Assembly (NCBI RefSeq): GCF_001653715.1
Contig: NZ_LWHQ01000002.1
Location: 1 to 64,000 of the forward strand
Origin: Methylobacterium platani
Lineage (GTDB): Bacteria; Pseudomonadota; Alphaproteobacteria; Rhizobiales; Beijerinckiaceae
DNA: 64,000 bases
Direction of reading: 5' to 3'
Position numbers and translations under genes: made by a program. The notes under the pieces are model-generated. The model was not told the DNA's origin, made no database searches, and was given only the letters and a program-made list of their open reading frames with translations. This document shows positions 44,943 to 53,784 of this stretch, piece after piece; the stretch's first letter is position 1, and every line of letters starts with the position of its first letter.

Positions 44943-45602
44943 ATGAGTGACGCCGTCAGGGTTCTGATCATCAACGAGCCGTCGGATCTCGGCGCCGCCT
45001 TCCGGGCGACGCTGGAACACGCCCCGGCCCTGCTGACCGTGGGCGAGGAGGAGCTGGAGGATCCGGGCCGTCCGTGCGTCGTCCTGGCCTTCGCGCCGGC
45101 GATCGGCCCGGCCGCCATCGCGTCCCTGCGCGAGCGGGCGCCGGAGGCCCGCATCCTGGTGGCGTTCCAGGCCGCCGACGCGGCGGAGATCGGCCGGCTC
45201 GCAGTGGCCGGCGCCGACGCCTTCGTGGCCCGCTGCGCGCCCCCGCGCGAGATCTGCGCGACGATCCTGGCGCTCGCCCGCGGCCTGCCGCTGCACGAGG
45301 GCGAGCCGGACGGCCCGGCCCCCGAGGCGGCGGCCGAGAGCCTGGGCCTCACCCCGCGGGAGGCCGAGGTGCTGCGCTTCCTCAGCGCCGGCTTCAGCAA
45401 CAAGGAGGTCGCCCGCCGCCTCACGGTCAGCGTGCGCACGGTCGAGACCCACCGGCTCAACCTGCGCCGCAAGACCAAGACCGGCCGGCTCAAGGACCTG
45501 GTGCAGCTCGCCCGCCAGATCGGCCTCGCGCCGGTGCTCGAGGGCGAGGCGCGGCCGCTGCGGCGCGTCGGTCACGAGGCTCACCGCGCCGTTCCGCACT
45601 GA
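44943..45602 (+). CDS. LuxR/NarL-type regulator with degenerate receiver
   Basis: A 219-residue protein. The C-terminal LuxR helix-turn-helix is clear (residues 138-195: LTPREAEVLRFLSAGFSNKEVARRL then VRTVETH). The N-terminal 120 residues fold like a receiver (VLIINEPSD, later ARILVAFQAAD and ADAFVARC), but the phosphoacceptor position is AFAPA with no Asp and the acidic pair is reduced. It should therefore bind DNA without phosphorylation, or respond by another signal. No kinase gene is adjacent. It is convergent to the topoisomerase gene. Confidence 0.85.
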   Translation: MSDAVRVLIINEPSDLGAAFRATLEHAPALLTVGEEELEDPGRPCVVLAFAPAIGPAAIASLRERAPEARILVAFQAADAAEIGRLAVAGADAFVARCAPPREICATILALARGLPLHEGEPDGPAPEAAAESLGLTPREAEVLRFLSAGFSNKEVARRLTVSVRTVETHRLNLRRKTKTGRLKDLVQLARQIGLAPVLEGEARPLRRVGHEAHRAVPH

Positions 45603-45612
45603 AGCGCGAGAT

Positions 45613-45634
45613 CGGCGGTCCCGGGGGACCGCCG
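45613..45634. terminator. convergent terminator hairpin
   Basis: A 9-bp perfect stem (45613-45621 with 45626-45634) with a four-base loop, between the LuxR-type gene and topoisomerase IB. Confidence 0.55.
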
Positions 45635-45657
45635 GAATATCGGGCCGGGATACGCGA

Positions 45658-46929
45658 TCAGGCGGCCTTGCGGGCCGCCGTCCTGCCGGCCCGGGTGCCG
45701 CCCTTGACCGAGCGTCCTGTCGCGGGACCCTTCTCGGCGGGACTCGGCCTCTTCTTGGCGGGACTCGTCTTGTCCTTGGCAGGACCCGTCTTGGCCGATG
45801 CTGCCTCGGCGCGCGTCGCCCGGCCTTTGCCCTTCGCCTCGATCCGGGCGAGGCGCCCCTGGAGCAGGGCGAGCACCGCCGTCTCCTCGGGCCGCAGGCG
45901 GGCGATGTCCTCGCGCAGCGCCGCCTCGACCTCGTCCTTGACCTGGAGCAGCAGCTCGCCCTCGAGGTAGCAGCCCAGGATCTCCGGGTGGACGTAGCAC
46001 TTGCGGCAGATCGTCGGCGTGTTGCCGAGCCGCTCCGCCACCCGCTCGATCGCCTCCCGCACGTTGCGCTTGGCCACCGCCTGGGTGTCGAAGGACGCGA
46101 ACTCGCGCAGGGCCATCGCGGCGAGCACGGTGCCGGACCAGGTGCGGAAATCCTTGGCGGTGATGTCGCGGCCGGTGATCTCGCGCAGGTAGGCGTTCAC
46201 GTCGGCCGAGGTCACGTCGCGCTGCACTCCGTCCTCGTCGAGGTACTGGAACAGCTCCTGGCCGGGCAGGTCCTGGCAGGCCTTGACGATCTTCGCCACC
46301 CGCCGGTCGTGGACCGCGAGTTCCCAGACCTTGTTGCTCTTGCCCTTGAAGCGGAACCTCAGCTCCCTGCCCTCGATCCGGACATGCGGGTCGCGCAGGG
46401 TGGTGAGGCCGTAGCTCTTGTTCTGCTTGGCGTAATCGTCGTTGCCGACGCGGATCAGGGTGGTCTCGAGCAGGTGCACGACGGTGGCCAGCACCTTCTC
46501 GCGCGGCAGCCCGCGCCGGGCCATGTGCTCCTGCACGGTGGCGCGCAGGCCCGGCAGCACCTCCGCGAAGCTCATCATGTGGGCGAACTTGGTGCTCTCG
46601 CGCGCCTGGCGGAACTCGGGATGGTAGCGGTACTGCTTGCGGCCGCGGGCATCGCGCCCGGTCGCCTGGATGTGGCCGTTGGCGTGGCGGCAGATCCACA
46701 CGTCGGTATAGGCCGGCGGGATCGCCAGCGCCTTGACCCGCGCGAGGGTCCGCTCGTCCCGCACCTTCGCCCCGTTCGCATCGACGTAGGCGAAGCCGCG
46801 CCCGTTGCGCTTGCGGCGCAGGCCCGGCTCCTCGTCGCTGACGTAAGCCAGGCCCGCCTCGCGGGCGGCGTCGCGGGTGTCGACGCGATCCTCGGCGGCC
46901 GATTCCGCCATCTCGGGATCCGACAGCAT
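45658..46929 (-). CDS. DNA topoisomerase IB (poxvirus-like)
   Basis: A 423-residue enzyme. The N-terminal domain has NGRGFAYVDANGAKV and IPPAYTDVWICRHANGHIQATGRDARGRKQYRYH split over two motifs. The catalytic domain carries Arg in LIRVGND, Lys in FKGKSNKVWEL, Arg in DFRTWSGTVL, and the nucleophile Tyr in CRKCYVHPEIL. It relaxes supercoils by a transient 3'-phosphotyrosine. The last 60 residues are a Lys/Ala/Pro-rich tail resembling histone H1, probably for DNA binding. The ATG at 46929 is preferred; a GTG six codons earlier is possible. Confidence 0.93.
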   Translation of the reverse strand: MLSDPEMAESAAEDRVDTRDAAREAGLAYVSDEEPGLRRKRNGRGFAYVDANGAKVRDERTLARVKALAIPPAYTDVWICRHANGHIQATGRDARGRKQYRYHPEFRQARESTKFAHMMSFAEVLPGLRATVQEHMARRGLPREKVLATVVHLLETTLIRVGNDDYAKQNKSYGLTTLRDPHVRIEGRELRFRFKGKSNKVWELAVHDRRVAKIVKACQDLPGQELFQYLDEDGVQRDVTSADVNAYLREITGRDITAKDFRTWSGTVLAAMALREFASFDTQAVAKRNVREAIERVAERLGNTPTICRKCYVHPEILGCYLEGELLLQVKDEVEAALREDIARLRPEETAVLALLQGRLARIEAKGKGRATRAEAASAKTGPAKDKTSPAKKRPSPAEKGPATGRSVKGGTRAGRTAARKAA

Positions 46930-47071
46930 GGGCGTTTCCAACCTCACGGGGTTCCGGTCGGGGTCAACCGGCGCCCGGCCGCGCCGGTTCCTGCGGCGGC
47001 GGGGTATCGGGCCGGTATCCCCGGGCGACGCTGCGGGTTAGGGAGGGGGCGACGAAGCGGGAGACGGATCG

Positions 47072-48238
47072 GTGCAGCCACAGGACGCGGCGCGGGACGG
47101 CAAGCGGGCGCAGGTCGTCAAGGCCCACGTCGCCTTCGTGGTCACCGAGGATTGGTTCTTCGCCTCGCACTTCCTGCCGATGGCCCGCGCCGCGGTGGCG
47201 GCCGGCCACCCGGTCTCGGTCGTCACCCGCGTGCGGGCGCACCGGGACGCGATCGCCGCGACCGGCGCCCGGGTGGTGGCGCTGGAGGCCGAGCGGTCGA
47301 GCCTCAACCCGATGGCGGCGGGCTACGCCGCCGGCCAGCTCGCGGCGATCCTCAAGGCCCTGAAGGCCGACATCGTCCACTGCATCGCCCTGCGCGGCAT
47401 CCTGGTCGGCGGCGCGGCGGCGATGCTCGCCGGCATCCCGTCCCGGGTCTACGCGCTCACCGGCCTCGGTCTGATCGGCGCCCGGCAGGACCGGGCCGGG
47501 CGCCTCGCCCGCACCGGCCTGCGCCTGCTGATCCGCGGCCCCCTGGAGACCGCGCGCACCCGCTACCTGTTCGAGAACCCGGACGACGCCCGGCTGCTCG
47601 GCCTCGATCCGGCGGGGCCGCGGGTCACGGTGGTCGGCGGCGCCGGCATCGACCCGGAGGCCTGGGAGCCGGCGCCCCTGCCGCCCGGGCCGCCGCTGCG
47701 GATCGCGCTGACCGCCCGCATGCTGTGGTCGAAGGGGGTCGATACCGCCGTGGAGGCGGCGCGGCGCGCGGAAGGCCAGGGTGCGAGCCTGGAGCTCGGG
47801 CTCTACGGCGCCCCCGATCCCTCGAATCGCCGGGCGATCCCGGAATCCACCCTGCGCGACTGGTCGCGGGACGGCGTGGTCTGGCACGGCTCGACCGGGG
47901 ACGTCGCCGGGGCCCTCGCCCGGGCCCACGTCGCCTGCCTGCCCTCGCGCGGCGGCGAGGGATTGCCGCGCGCCCTGCTCGAAGCCGCGGCGAGCGGCCG
48001 GGCGATCCTCACCACCGACGTGCCGGGCTGCCGGACCCTGGTGCGGGACGGGATCGAGGGCCTGGTCGTGCCGCCGGACGATCCCGCCGCGCTCGCCGCC
48101 GCGATGGTGCGGCTCGCCGCCGATCCGGCCCTCGTCGCCCGGATGGGCGCGGCGGCCCGGGCCCGCATCGTCGAGGGCGGCTTCACCGAGGCGGCGGTGA
48201 CGGACGAGGTGCTCCGGCTCTACGCGGAGCTCGCCTGA
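47072..48238 (+). CDS. GT4-family glycosyltransferase
   Basis: A 388-residue GT-B enzyme. The C-terminal half has LRIALTARMLWSKGVDTAVEA and the SRGGEGLPRALLEAAASGR motif with the two conserved glutamates; the late part has TDVPGCRTLVRDGIEGLVVPP. This matches exopolysaccharide or lipopolysaccharide GT4 enzymes that retain the anomeric configuration. The GTG start follows GGGAG. Its stop overlaps the start of a methyltransferase gene (TGATG), so the two are coupled. No other polysaccharide genes are adjacent. Confidence 0.88.
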   Translation: MQPQDAARDGKRAQVVKAHVAFVVTEDWFFASHFLPMARAAVAAGHPVSVVTRVRAHRDAIAATGARVVALEAERSSLNPMAAGYAAGQLAAILKALKADIVHCIALRGILVGGAAAMLAGIPSRVYALTGLGLIGARQDRAGRLARTGLRLLIRGPLETARTRYLFENPDDARLLGLDPAGPRVTVVGGAGIDPEAWEPAPLPPGPPLRIALTARMLWSKGVDTAVEAARRAEGQGASLELGLYGAPDPSNRRAIPESTLRDWSRDGVVWHGSTGDVAGALARAHVACLPSRGGEGLPRALLEAAASGRAILTTDVPGCRTLVRDGIEGLVVPPDDPAALAAAMVRLAADPALVARMGAAARARIVEGGFTEAAVTDEVLRLYAELA

Positions 48239-48885
48239 TGGACCCGGTCGCCTTCATCCGCACCCACACCGCGCTCCGCCCGGTGCCCCACGCCCCCGCG
48301 ATCCGCCTGCACGTCGCCGACGAGGCGACGGACCTGTGGGGCCGCACCGAGGAGGAACTGGGCGAGATCGGCCTGCCGCCGCCGTTCTGGGCCTTCGCCT
48401 GGGCCGGCGGGCAGGCGCTCGCGGCCTACGTGCTGGAGAACCCCGAGACCGTCGCGGGCGCCCGCGTCCTCGACTTCGCCTCCGGCTCGGGCCTCGTCGC
48501 CATCGCGGCGGCGATGGCCGGGGCGGCGTCGGTCGAGGCGAGCGACCTCGATCCCTTCGCGCTCGCGGCGATCGGCCTCAACGCGGCCGAGAACGGCGTC
48601 GCCGACCGCATCGCCGCGAAGGGCGCCGACCTGATCGGCCGCGACGAGGGCTGGGACTGCGTGCTCGCCGCCGACATCTTCTACGAGCGCGACCTCGCCG
48701 CGAAGGTCGGCGACTGGCTGGCGGGCCTCCACGCCCGCGGCACCCGGGTGCTGCTGGGCGACCCCGGCCGGGCCTACCTGCCGAAGGAGAAGCTGGAGAC
48801 CCTCGCGACCTACGCGGTGCCGGTGACCCGGGCGCTGGAGGATTCCGAGATCAAGCGGACGGGGGTGTGGCGGTTCCGGGGGTGA
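48238..48885 (+). CDS. class I SAM methyltransferase, COG3897 / ETFB-lysine methyltransferase type
   Basis: A 215-residue protein. N-terminal signature FIRTHTALRPVPHAPAIRLH, then PPPFWAFAWAGGQALAAYVL and SAM motif I VLDFASGSGLVAIAAA; the acidic ASDLDPFA binds ribose and CVLAADIFYE is motif IV. This layout is that of lysine methyltransferases of electron-transfer flavoprotein beta and of relatives annotated as nicotinamide N-methylases. The substrate here is likely a protein lysine, by family. It is translated coupled to the glycosyltransferase, although the two activities have no evident link. Confidence 0.85.
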   Translation: MDPVAFIRTHTALRPVPHAPAIRLHVADEATDLWGRTEEELGEIGLPPPFWAFAWAGGQALAAYVLENPETVAGARVLDFASGSGLVAIAAAMAGAASVEASDLDPFALAAIGLNAAENGVADRIAAKGADLIGRDEGWDCVLAADIFYERDLAAKVGDWLAGLHARGTRVLLGDPGRAYLPKEKLETLATYAVPVTRALEDSEIKRTGVWRFRG

Positions 48886-49155
48886 CGGCGTCGCCCGCTC
48901 GGAGCGGAGCCCGACCGGCGCGATCGTCTGGGAGCCTGTTCGCCTCGAACCGAGGGTTCATCGCGAAGCGGTAGTCAAGCGCTCGCCGGCACCGGCAGAC
49001 ATGCCGCCCGCAACTGTCGAGATCGTCGAACCCTCGCTGTTGCAGAATTGCCATTCAGGTTGAGATAAGCACCCGTCGACGGGGATGTGTCTTGTTTCCG
49101 ATATTTTCCAAGGTCTGACTGCGCAGGACGGCGCCGCGTGCGCACCACCTGCGAA

Positions 49156-50784
49156 ATGCCAGCGATGTCCATCGGCCTCAACCGGGATCTCCCCGGCATC
49201 GTCACGGTTACGCCTCGCGACGCATCGGTGGCGGCCGCGCCGTCGCCCGCGGGCATCGCGCGGGCGGGCGGAGAGCTCACGAACCTCCAGCTCCTGCGCG
49301 CCCTCGCGGCGAGCCTCGTCCTCATCCACCACGTCGCGGTCTACGGGCAGACCCTGCGCGGCGCCGAGAGGCCCTTCGCCGCCCTGGACGGGCTGATGGG
49401 GGTGTGGGGCGTCGCGATCTTCTTCGCCCTGTCCGGGTTCCTGATGGCCCGGATGATCGCCCGCGATCCGCCCCTGGTCTTCCTGGCGCATCGGGTGAGC
49501 CGCATCTTCCCGACCTACTTCGCGGTGATCGCCCTGTTCGCCGGCCTGTTCGCGGCCCTGGGCCTCGACCTCGGCGGCATCTCGGTGCTGGCCCTGTCGC
49601 TGGCGCCCGCAGGGCAGCGCAGCTCCCCGCTCAACGTGGAATGGACCCTCGTCCTCGAGCTGACCTTCTATATCGGGCTGTTCGTGCTCGCCGCGACGGG
49701 CCGGGCACGGCGCCTCGTGCCGGTCGCGGCGGCCTGGCTCGTCCTGCTCGCGGTCGCATTCCCGCTGCTGCCGCCCGACAGCCGCAACATGATGCCGCCG
49801 CCACTCTACCTCGTGCCGGTCACGGCGGCCTGCGCGCCGTTCGCCGGCGGGCTGCTGCTGCCGCGGCTGATCGCGACGGGCTGGATCCGTCCCGCGACGG
49901 CGATCCTCGCCCTGCCCTTCGCGGCCGCCTGCTTCTTCGTCGATACCGCCGCCGCGCGCTGGCTCGGCGGCATCGCCGCCGTGCTGATCGTGGGCGCCGC
50001 CGTCACGGCGGCGCCGGTCCGCCGGCGAGGTGCCGCGGCACGCGGGCTGATCGCGCTCGGCGATGCGAGCTACGTGCTCTACCTCATCCATCCGCCGGTG
50101 CTGATGCTGGCGAACTGGGCTTGCCCGCCGCACTGGTCGGGCGCCGCCTACGCGGTCGTCTCTCTTGCGGGAGCCCTCACGGCCGCGGCCCTCCTCGGCC
50201 CCGTCGACGTGGCGCTGTACCGGCGCCTGCGGCGGCGGATCGACGTCCTGACGCCGGCCGCGCTGAAGCGGGCCCTGGCCGCCTTCCTGGTCGTCTTCGG
50301 GGGCTGCGCCCTCTGGGGCAGCATCGAGACGGCGCGCAACGACTGGGCCGAGAGCCGGGCCCGCCGCGCCGTCGCCCAAGGATCGTGGGACTCCGTCGCG
50401 GCGGCCGACGCCTCGATCGCCCGGGGCGGCCTTGCGCCTTCCCCGACCCTGCGGGCCGGCGTGGAGGCGATGGAGCGCATCTCCGCGAGCGAGTACCTGA
50501 TGACGGCCCACGCATTCGACGCGGCGGCCGGTCCGGGGATGCATCTCGCGCTCTTCTGCGGCGGGCGCCTCGTCGTCCTCGACAGGCCGCGCCGCCTGCG
50601 CCGGGACCTCGCCGGGCAGCCGGGCTACGAGGCCCTGGGGACGCAGCGCGTCGGCTACCGCCTCCGCTTACCCGCGGACGTCTGCAGCGTGGAGAACACC
50701 GTCGCCGTCGTCGTCGGCCCCTCCGGTGCGATGGCGTCCCTCCCCGTCCCGCGGGCGGCTCTACGACGCCCGGATGATCGTTGA
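49156..50784 (+). CDS. acyltransferase 3 (OafA/YrhL-type) membrane protein
   Basis: A protein of about 542 residues. After a polar N-terminus, NLQLLRALAASLVLIHH is the acyltransferase-3 opening with the proposed catalytic His; GVWGVAIFFALSGFLMARM and RVSRIFPTYF follow, with about ten transmembrane helices to residue 370. The last 150 residues are soluble and unlike the usual SGNH domain. It would O-acetylate (or otherwise acylate) a surface glycan. The start is uncertain: 49156, 49165 or an upstream GTG at 49087. It stands alone 270 bases after the methyltransferase. Confidence 0.82.
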   Translation: MPAMSIGLNRDLPGIVTVTPRDASVAAAPSPAGIARAGGELTNLQLLRALAASLVLIHHVAVYGQTLRGAERPFAALDGLMGVWGVAIFFALSGFLMARMIARDPPLVFLAHRVSRIFPTYFAVIALFAGLFAALGLDLGGISVLALSLAPAGQRSSPLNVEWTLVLELTFYIGLFVLAATGRARRLVPVAAAWLVLLAVAFPLLPPDSRNMMPPPLYLVPVTAACAPFAGGLLLPRLIATGWIRPATAILALPFAAACFFVDTAAARWLGGIAAVLIVGAAVTAAPVRRRGAAARGLIALGDASYVLYLIHPPVLMLANWACPPHWSGAAYAVVSLAGALTAAALLGPVDVALYRRLRRRIDVLTPAALKRALAAFLVVFGGCALWGSIETARNDWAESRARRAVAQGSWDSVAAADASIARGGLAPSPTLRAGVEAMERISASEYLMTAHAFDAAAGPGMHLALFCGGRLVVLDRPRRLRRDLAGQPGYEALGTQRVGYRLRLPADVCSVENTVAVVVGPSGAMASLPVPRAALRRPDDR

Positions 50785-50908
50785 GAAACGAGACCACGGG
50801 GCCGGCGGGCGACACCGCGGGCCAGGCCGGGCCGGGCCAAGGCCCATGACGACAACCGGCATCGGCGGCCCGGAATGCCGATGCCCCGCTCGTCCCGTCG
50901 CCCGCGGC

Positions 50909-51751
50909 TCAATGCGCCGCCGGCTGCTTCGCCCTGGCCACGATCTGCGTCGGGTTGACGAAGCGCAGCGCGACGACGAGCCAGACCAGCGTCAGCGCCA
51001 TGTAGACCACCGCCATCGCGTCGATCGACTGCCCGGCCCGGACGCCGGCGGCGAAGACCGCGTAGTAGAGCGCCACCACCAGGGTCTGGCTCGTCGGCCC
51101 GGCGACCAGGAAGGTCAGCTCGAACATCGCGATGGTGCGCACCAGCACCAGGAGCAGGGCGGCCAGGATGCCGGGGATCAGCAGCGGCAGGAGCACCCGC
51201 AGGAAGAGCTGGCGCGTGCCGGCGCCGAAGACCCGGGCGGCCGCCTCGATGCGGGGGTCGATCTGCTCGATGAACGGGATCATCACCAGCACCACGAAGG
51301 GCACGCTCGGCACGAGGTTGGCCAGCACCACGCCCCACAGCGTACCGGCCAGGCCCGCCTGGTACAGCACGGTGGCGAGCGGGATGCCGTAGGTGATCGG
51401 GGGCACGAGCAGCGGCAGCAGGAAGACCAGCATCACCAGCCGCTTGCCCGGAAAGTCGCGCCGCGCCAGGGCGTAGGCCGCCGTGACCCCGAGGGCGCCG
51501 GAGAGCAGCACGACCAGGAACACCACCTGGAGGGTCACCACCAGCACGTCGCCGAGCTGGAACTCGTCCCAGGCCGAGGCGTACCAGCGGGTGGTGAAGC
51601 CGAGCGGCAGCCAGGTGCCGAGCCAGCGCGTGGCGAAGGAGTTGAGCACCACCGCGGCGATCATCGCCAGCAGGTTGAGGCAGAACAGCAGCGTGACGGC
51701 CCAGACCGCCATCCGCCACAGGCGCGAGGAGAGGCCGGTGTCGCGGATCAT
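50909..51751 (-). CDS. ABC transporter permease, PotC/FbpB type
   Basis: A 280-residue membrane protein with six helices. The EAA loop that docks the ATPase is EAARVFGAGTRQLFLRVLLPLLIPG. It belongs to the permease pairs of spermidine/putrescine, iron(III), thiamine and phosphonate importers. It is last in the operon substrate-binding protein, ATPase, permease 1, permease 2, and overlaps permease 1 by four bases. Confidence 0.88.
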   Translation of the reverse strand: MIRDTGLSSRLWRMAVWAVTLLFCLNLLAMIAAVVLNSFATRWLGTWLPLGFTTRWYASAWDEFQLGDVLVVTLQVVFLVVLLSGALGVTAAYALARRDFPGKRLVMLVFLLPLLVPPITYGIPLATVLYQAGLAGTLWGVVLANLVPSVPFVVLVMIPFIEQIDPRIEAAARVFGAGTRQLFLRVLLPLLIPGILAALLLVLVRTIAMFELTFLVAGPTSQTLVVALYYAVFAAGVRAGQSIDAMAVVYMALTLVWLVVALRFVNPTQIVARAKQPAAH

Positions 51752-52671
51752 CCCTTGGTGCCTCCGACCGGGCCCGTGTAGAGCAGCGTGCGCGCCCAGA
51801 GCAGGGCCGCCACGATCGCGAGCTGCACCGCGCCCATGATCATCGCGATCGCCGAGGCGAGCGAGTAGTCGTAGTCTTCGAACGCCGCCTGGTAGGCCGC
51901 GATCGAGATCACCCGCGTCGCGCCCGCCGGCGCCCCGAGCAGCACCGCCGAGGGGAAGACCGAGAAGGCCTGGACGAAGGACAGGCAGAAGGTGACGGCG
52001 AGCCCCGGCAGGATCAGCGGCAGGATCACCCGCGTGAAGCGCTGCCAGGCATTGGCGCCGTGGGTCGCCGCCGCCTGTTCCAGCGCCGGATCGATGCCGG
52101 TGACCGAGGACAGGGTGAGCAGGAAGGCGAACGGGAAGCCGGTGATGAGGAGCGAGGCGAAGACGCCCCAGTAGTTGTTGGTGAGCTTGAGCGGGCCGGC
52201 GATCACCCCGAGCCAGATCAGCGAGCGGTTGAACCAGCCCTGCGGCCCGAGGAAGTTGAGCAGGCCCTCCGCCACCAGCACGGTGCCGAGCGTGATCGGC
52301 AGGACCAGGATCGTGGTGAGCAGGCGCTGATGCCGCATCAGCCGCACCCGGAGCGCGATCGGCACCGCGAGCGCGAGGTTGAGCACGGTCACGGGCAGCG
52401 CGAGGCGCAAGGTGGCGCCGATCGTGTCGTACAGGAACGGGTCGGAGAAGAAGCGGGCGTAGTTCGCCCAGAAGGCGCCGGCCTTCGGCTGCAGCGACAG
52501 GACGAGGCCGTAGGCGAAGGGATAGACGAACAGGCCGAGGATCGCCAGGAGGGCCGGCAGCACCAGGAGCGTGGTGCCGTCGAGGCCGCGGGCCGCGAGG
52601 CGCACGGAGAGCGGCGGCCGCTCGCTCCGGGGCGCGGCCGGCGCGGAGGCGGGGAGCGAGGCCGAGCTCAC
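51748..52671 (-). CDS. ABC transporter permease, PotB type
   Basis: A 307-residue membrane protein with a polar N-terminus of about 30 residues and six helices. The EAA-type loop QAAATHGANAWQRFTRVILPLILPG is present. It pairs with the downstream permease to form the membrane channel. It overlaps both neighbours by four bases, a sign of translational coupling throughout the operon. Confidence 0.88.
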   Translation of the reverse strand: MSSASLPASAPAAPRSERPPLSVRLAARGLDGTTLLVLPALLAILGLFVYPFAYGLVLSLQPKAGAFWANYARFFSDPFLYDTIGATLRLALPVTVLNLALAVPIALRVRLMRHQRLLTTILVLPITLGTVLVAEGLLNFLGPQGWFNRSLIWLGVIAGPLKLTNNYWGVFASLLITGFPFAFLLTLSSVTGIDPALEQAAATHGANAWQRFTRVILPLILPGLAVTFCLSFVQAFSVFPSAVLLGAPAGATRVISIAAYQAAFEDYDYSLASAIAMIMGAVQLAIVAALLWARTLLYTGPVGGTKG

Positions 52672-53735
52672 GCGGCCTCCCCGGGGAAGACCAGCACCCG
52701 GGGCGAGGCGGCGGCGAGGCGCAGGGTCTCGTCCTGCGCCACCGCGCGGTCGGAGCGGAAGAACAGCTCGGTTCCGTCCTGCGCCACGGCGGTGCCGAAG
52801 AAGGCCCGGCCGCGATACTCGACGCTGGCGACCCGGGCCGGCAGGCCCTCGGCGGCCGGCACCAGGTCCTCCGGGCGGATCGCCGCGACCGCGGGGGCGC
52901 CGGGGGTCAGGCTCTCGCGCAGGGTGCCGGCGAGGCGGGTGCCGCAGATCTCGACCTCGGCCCGGTCGCCGCTGACCGCGAGGGCCCGGCCGCGCAGGCG
53001 GTTGCGGAAGCCCATGAAGTCGGCGACGTCCGGATGGGCCGGCCGCTCGTAGAGGTCCTCCGGCGTGCCGACCTGGCGGATGCGCCCGTCGCGCATCACC
53101 ACGATGCGGTCGGCCATCGACAGGGCCTCGTCCTGGTCGTGGGTGACGTAGATCGTGGTCGAGCCGATGGCGTCGTGGATGCGGCGGATCTCGGCCCGCA
53201 TCTCGAGCCGCAGCTTGGCGTCGAGGTTCGACAGGGGCTCGTCCATCAGCACGACCGGCGGCTCGATCACGATCGCCCGGGCGATGGCGACCCGCTGCTG
53301 CTGGCCGCCGGACATCTGGCCCGGGAGCTTCGCGGCCTGCGATTGCAGCCGCACCAGCGCCAGCGCGTCGTCGACCCGGCGGGCGGCGTCCGCCCCCTTG
53401 ATGCCCCGCATGGCGAGGCCGAAGCCGACGTTCTTCGCCACGGTCATGTGGGGAAAGAGCGCGTAGCTCTGGAACACCATGCCGAAGCCGCGCTCCTCGG
53501 GCTTCAGCCGGTCGATGCGGCGCTCGCCGAGATGGATCGACCCGCCGGTGAGCGGCAGGAGCCCGGCGATGCAGTTGAGCGCCGTCGACTTGCCGCAGCC
53601 CGACGGCCCGAGCAGGGCGACGAACTCGCCCCCCTTGATCGTCAGGTCGAGCCCGTCGAGCGCGGTCATCGCGCCGAACCGGCGGCTCAGGCCGCTCAAG
53701 CGCAGATCCTGCGGCGCCTCGTGATGGCCTGGCAT
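52668..53735 (-). CDS. ABC transporter ATP-binding protein, PotA/FbpC type
   Basis: A 355-residue ATPase. Walker A GPSGCGKST, Q-loop VFQSYALFPHMTVAKNVGFGL, signature MSGGQQQRVAIARA and Walker B VVLMDEPLSNLD are all intact, followed by a C-terminal TOBE-type domain (about 270-355). This architecture is that of CUT1/PotA/FbpC importers. It energises uptake by the two permeases downstream. It lies about 50 bases after the substrate-binding gene. Confidence 0.92.
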   Translation of the reverse strand: MPGHHEAPQDLRLSGLSRRFGAMTALDGLDLTIKGGEFVALLGPSGCGKSTALNCIAGLLPLTGGSIHLGERRIDRLKPEERGFGMVFQSYALFPHMTVAKNVGFGLAMRGIKGADAARRVDDALALVRLQSQAAKLPGQMSGGQQQRVAIARAIVIEPPVVLMDEPLSNLDAKLRLEMRAEIRRIHDAIGSTTIYVTHDQDEALSMADRIVVMRDGRIRQVGTPEDLYERPAHPDVADFMGFRNRLRGRALAVSGDRAEVEICGTRLAGTLRESLTPGAPAVAAIRPEDLVPAAEGLPARVASVEYRGRAFFGTAVAQDGTELFFRSDRAVAQDETLRLAAASPRVLVFPGEAA

Positions 53736-53784
53736 TCCCTCGTCTCCCCTGCCCCCGGGCCTCTTTGCGGGCTCCGGCCGGCTG

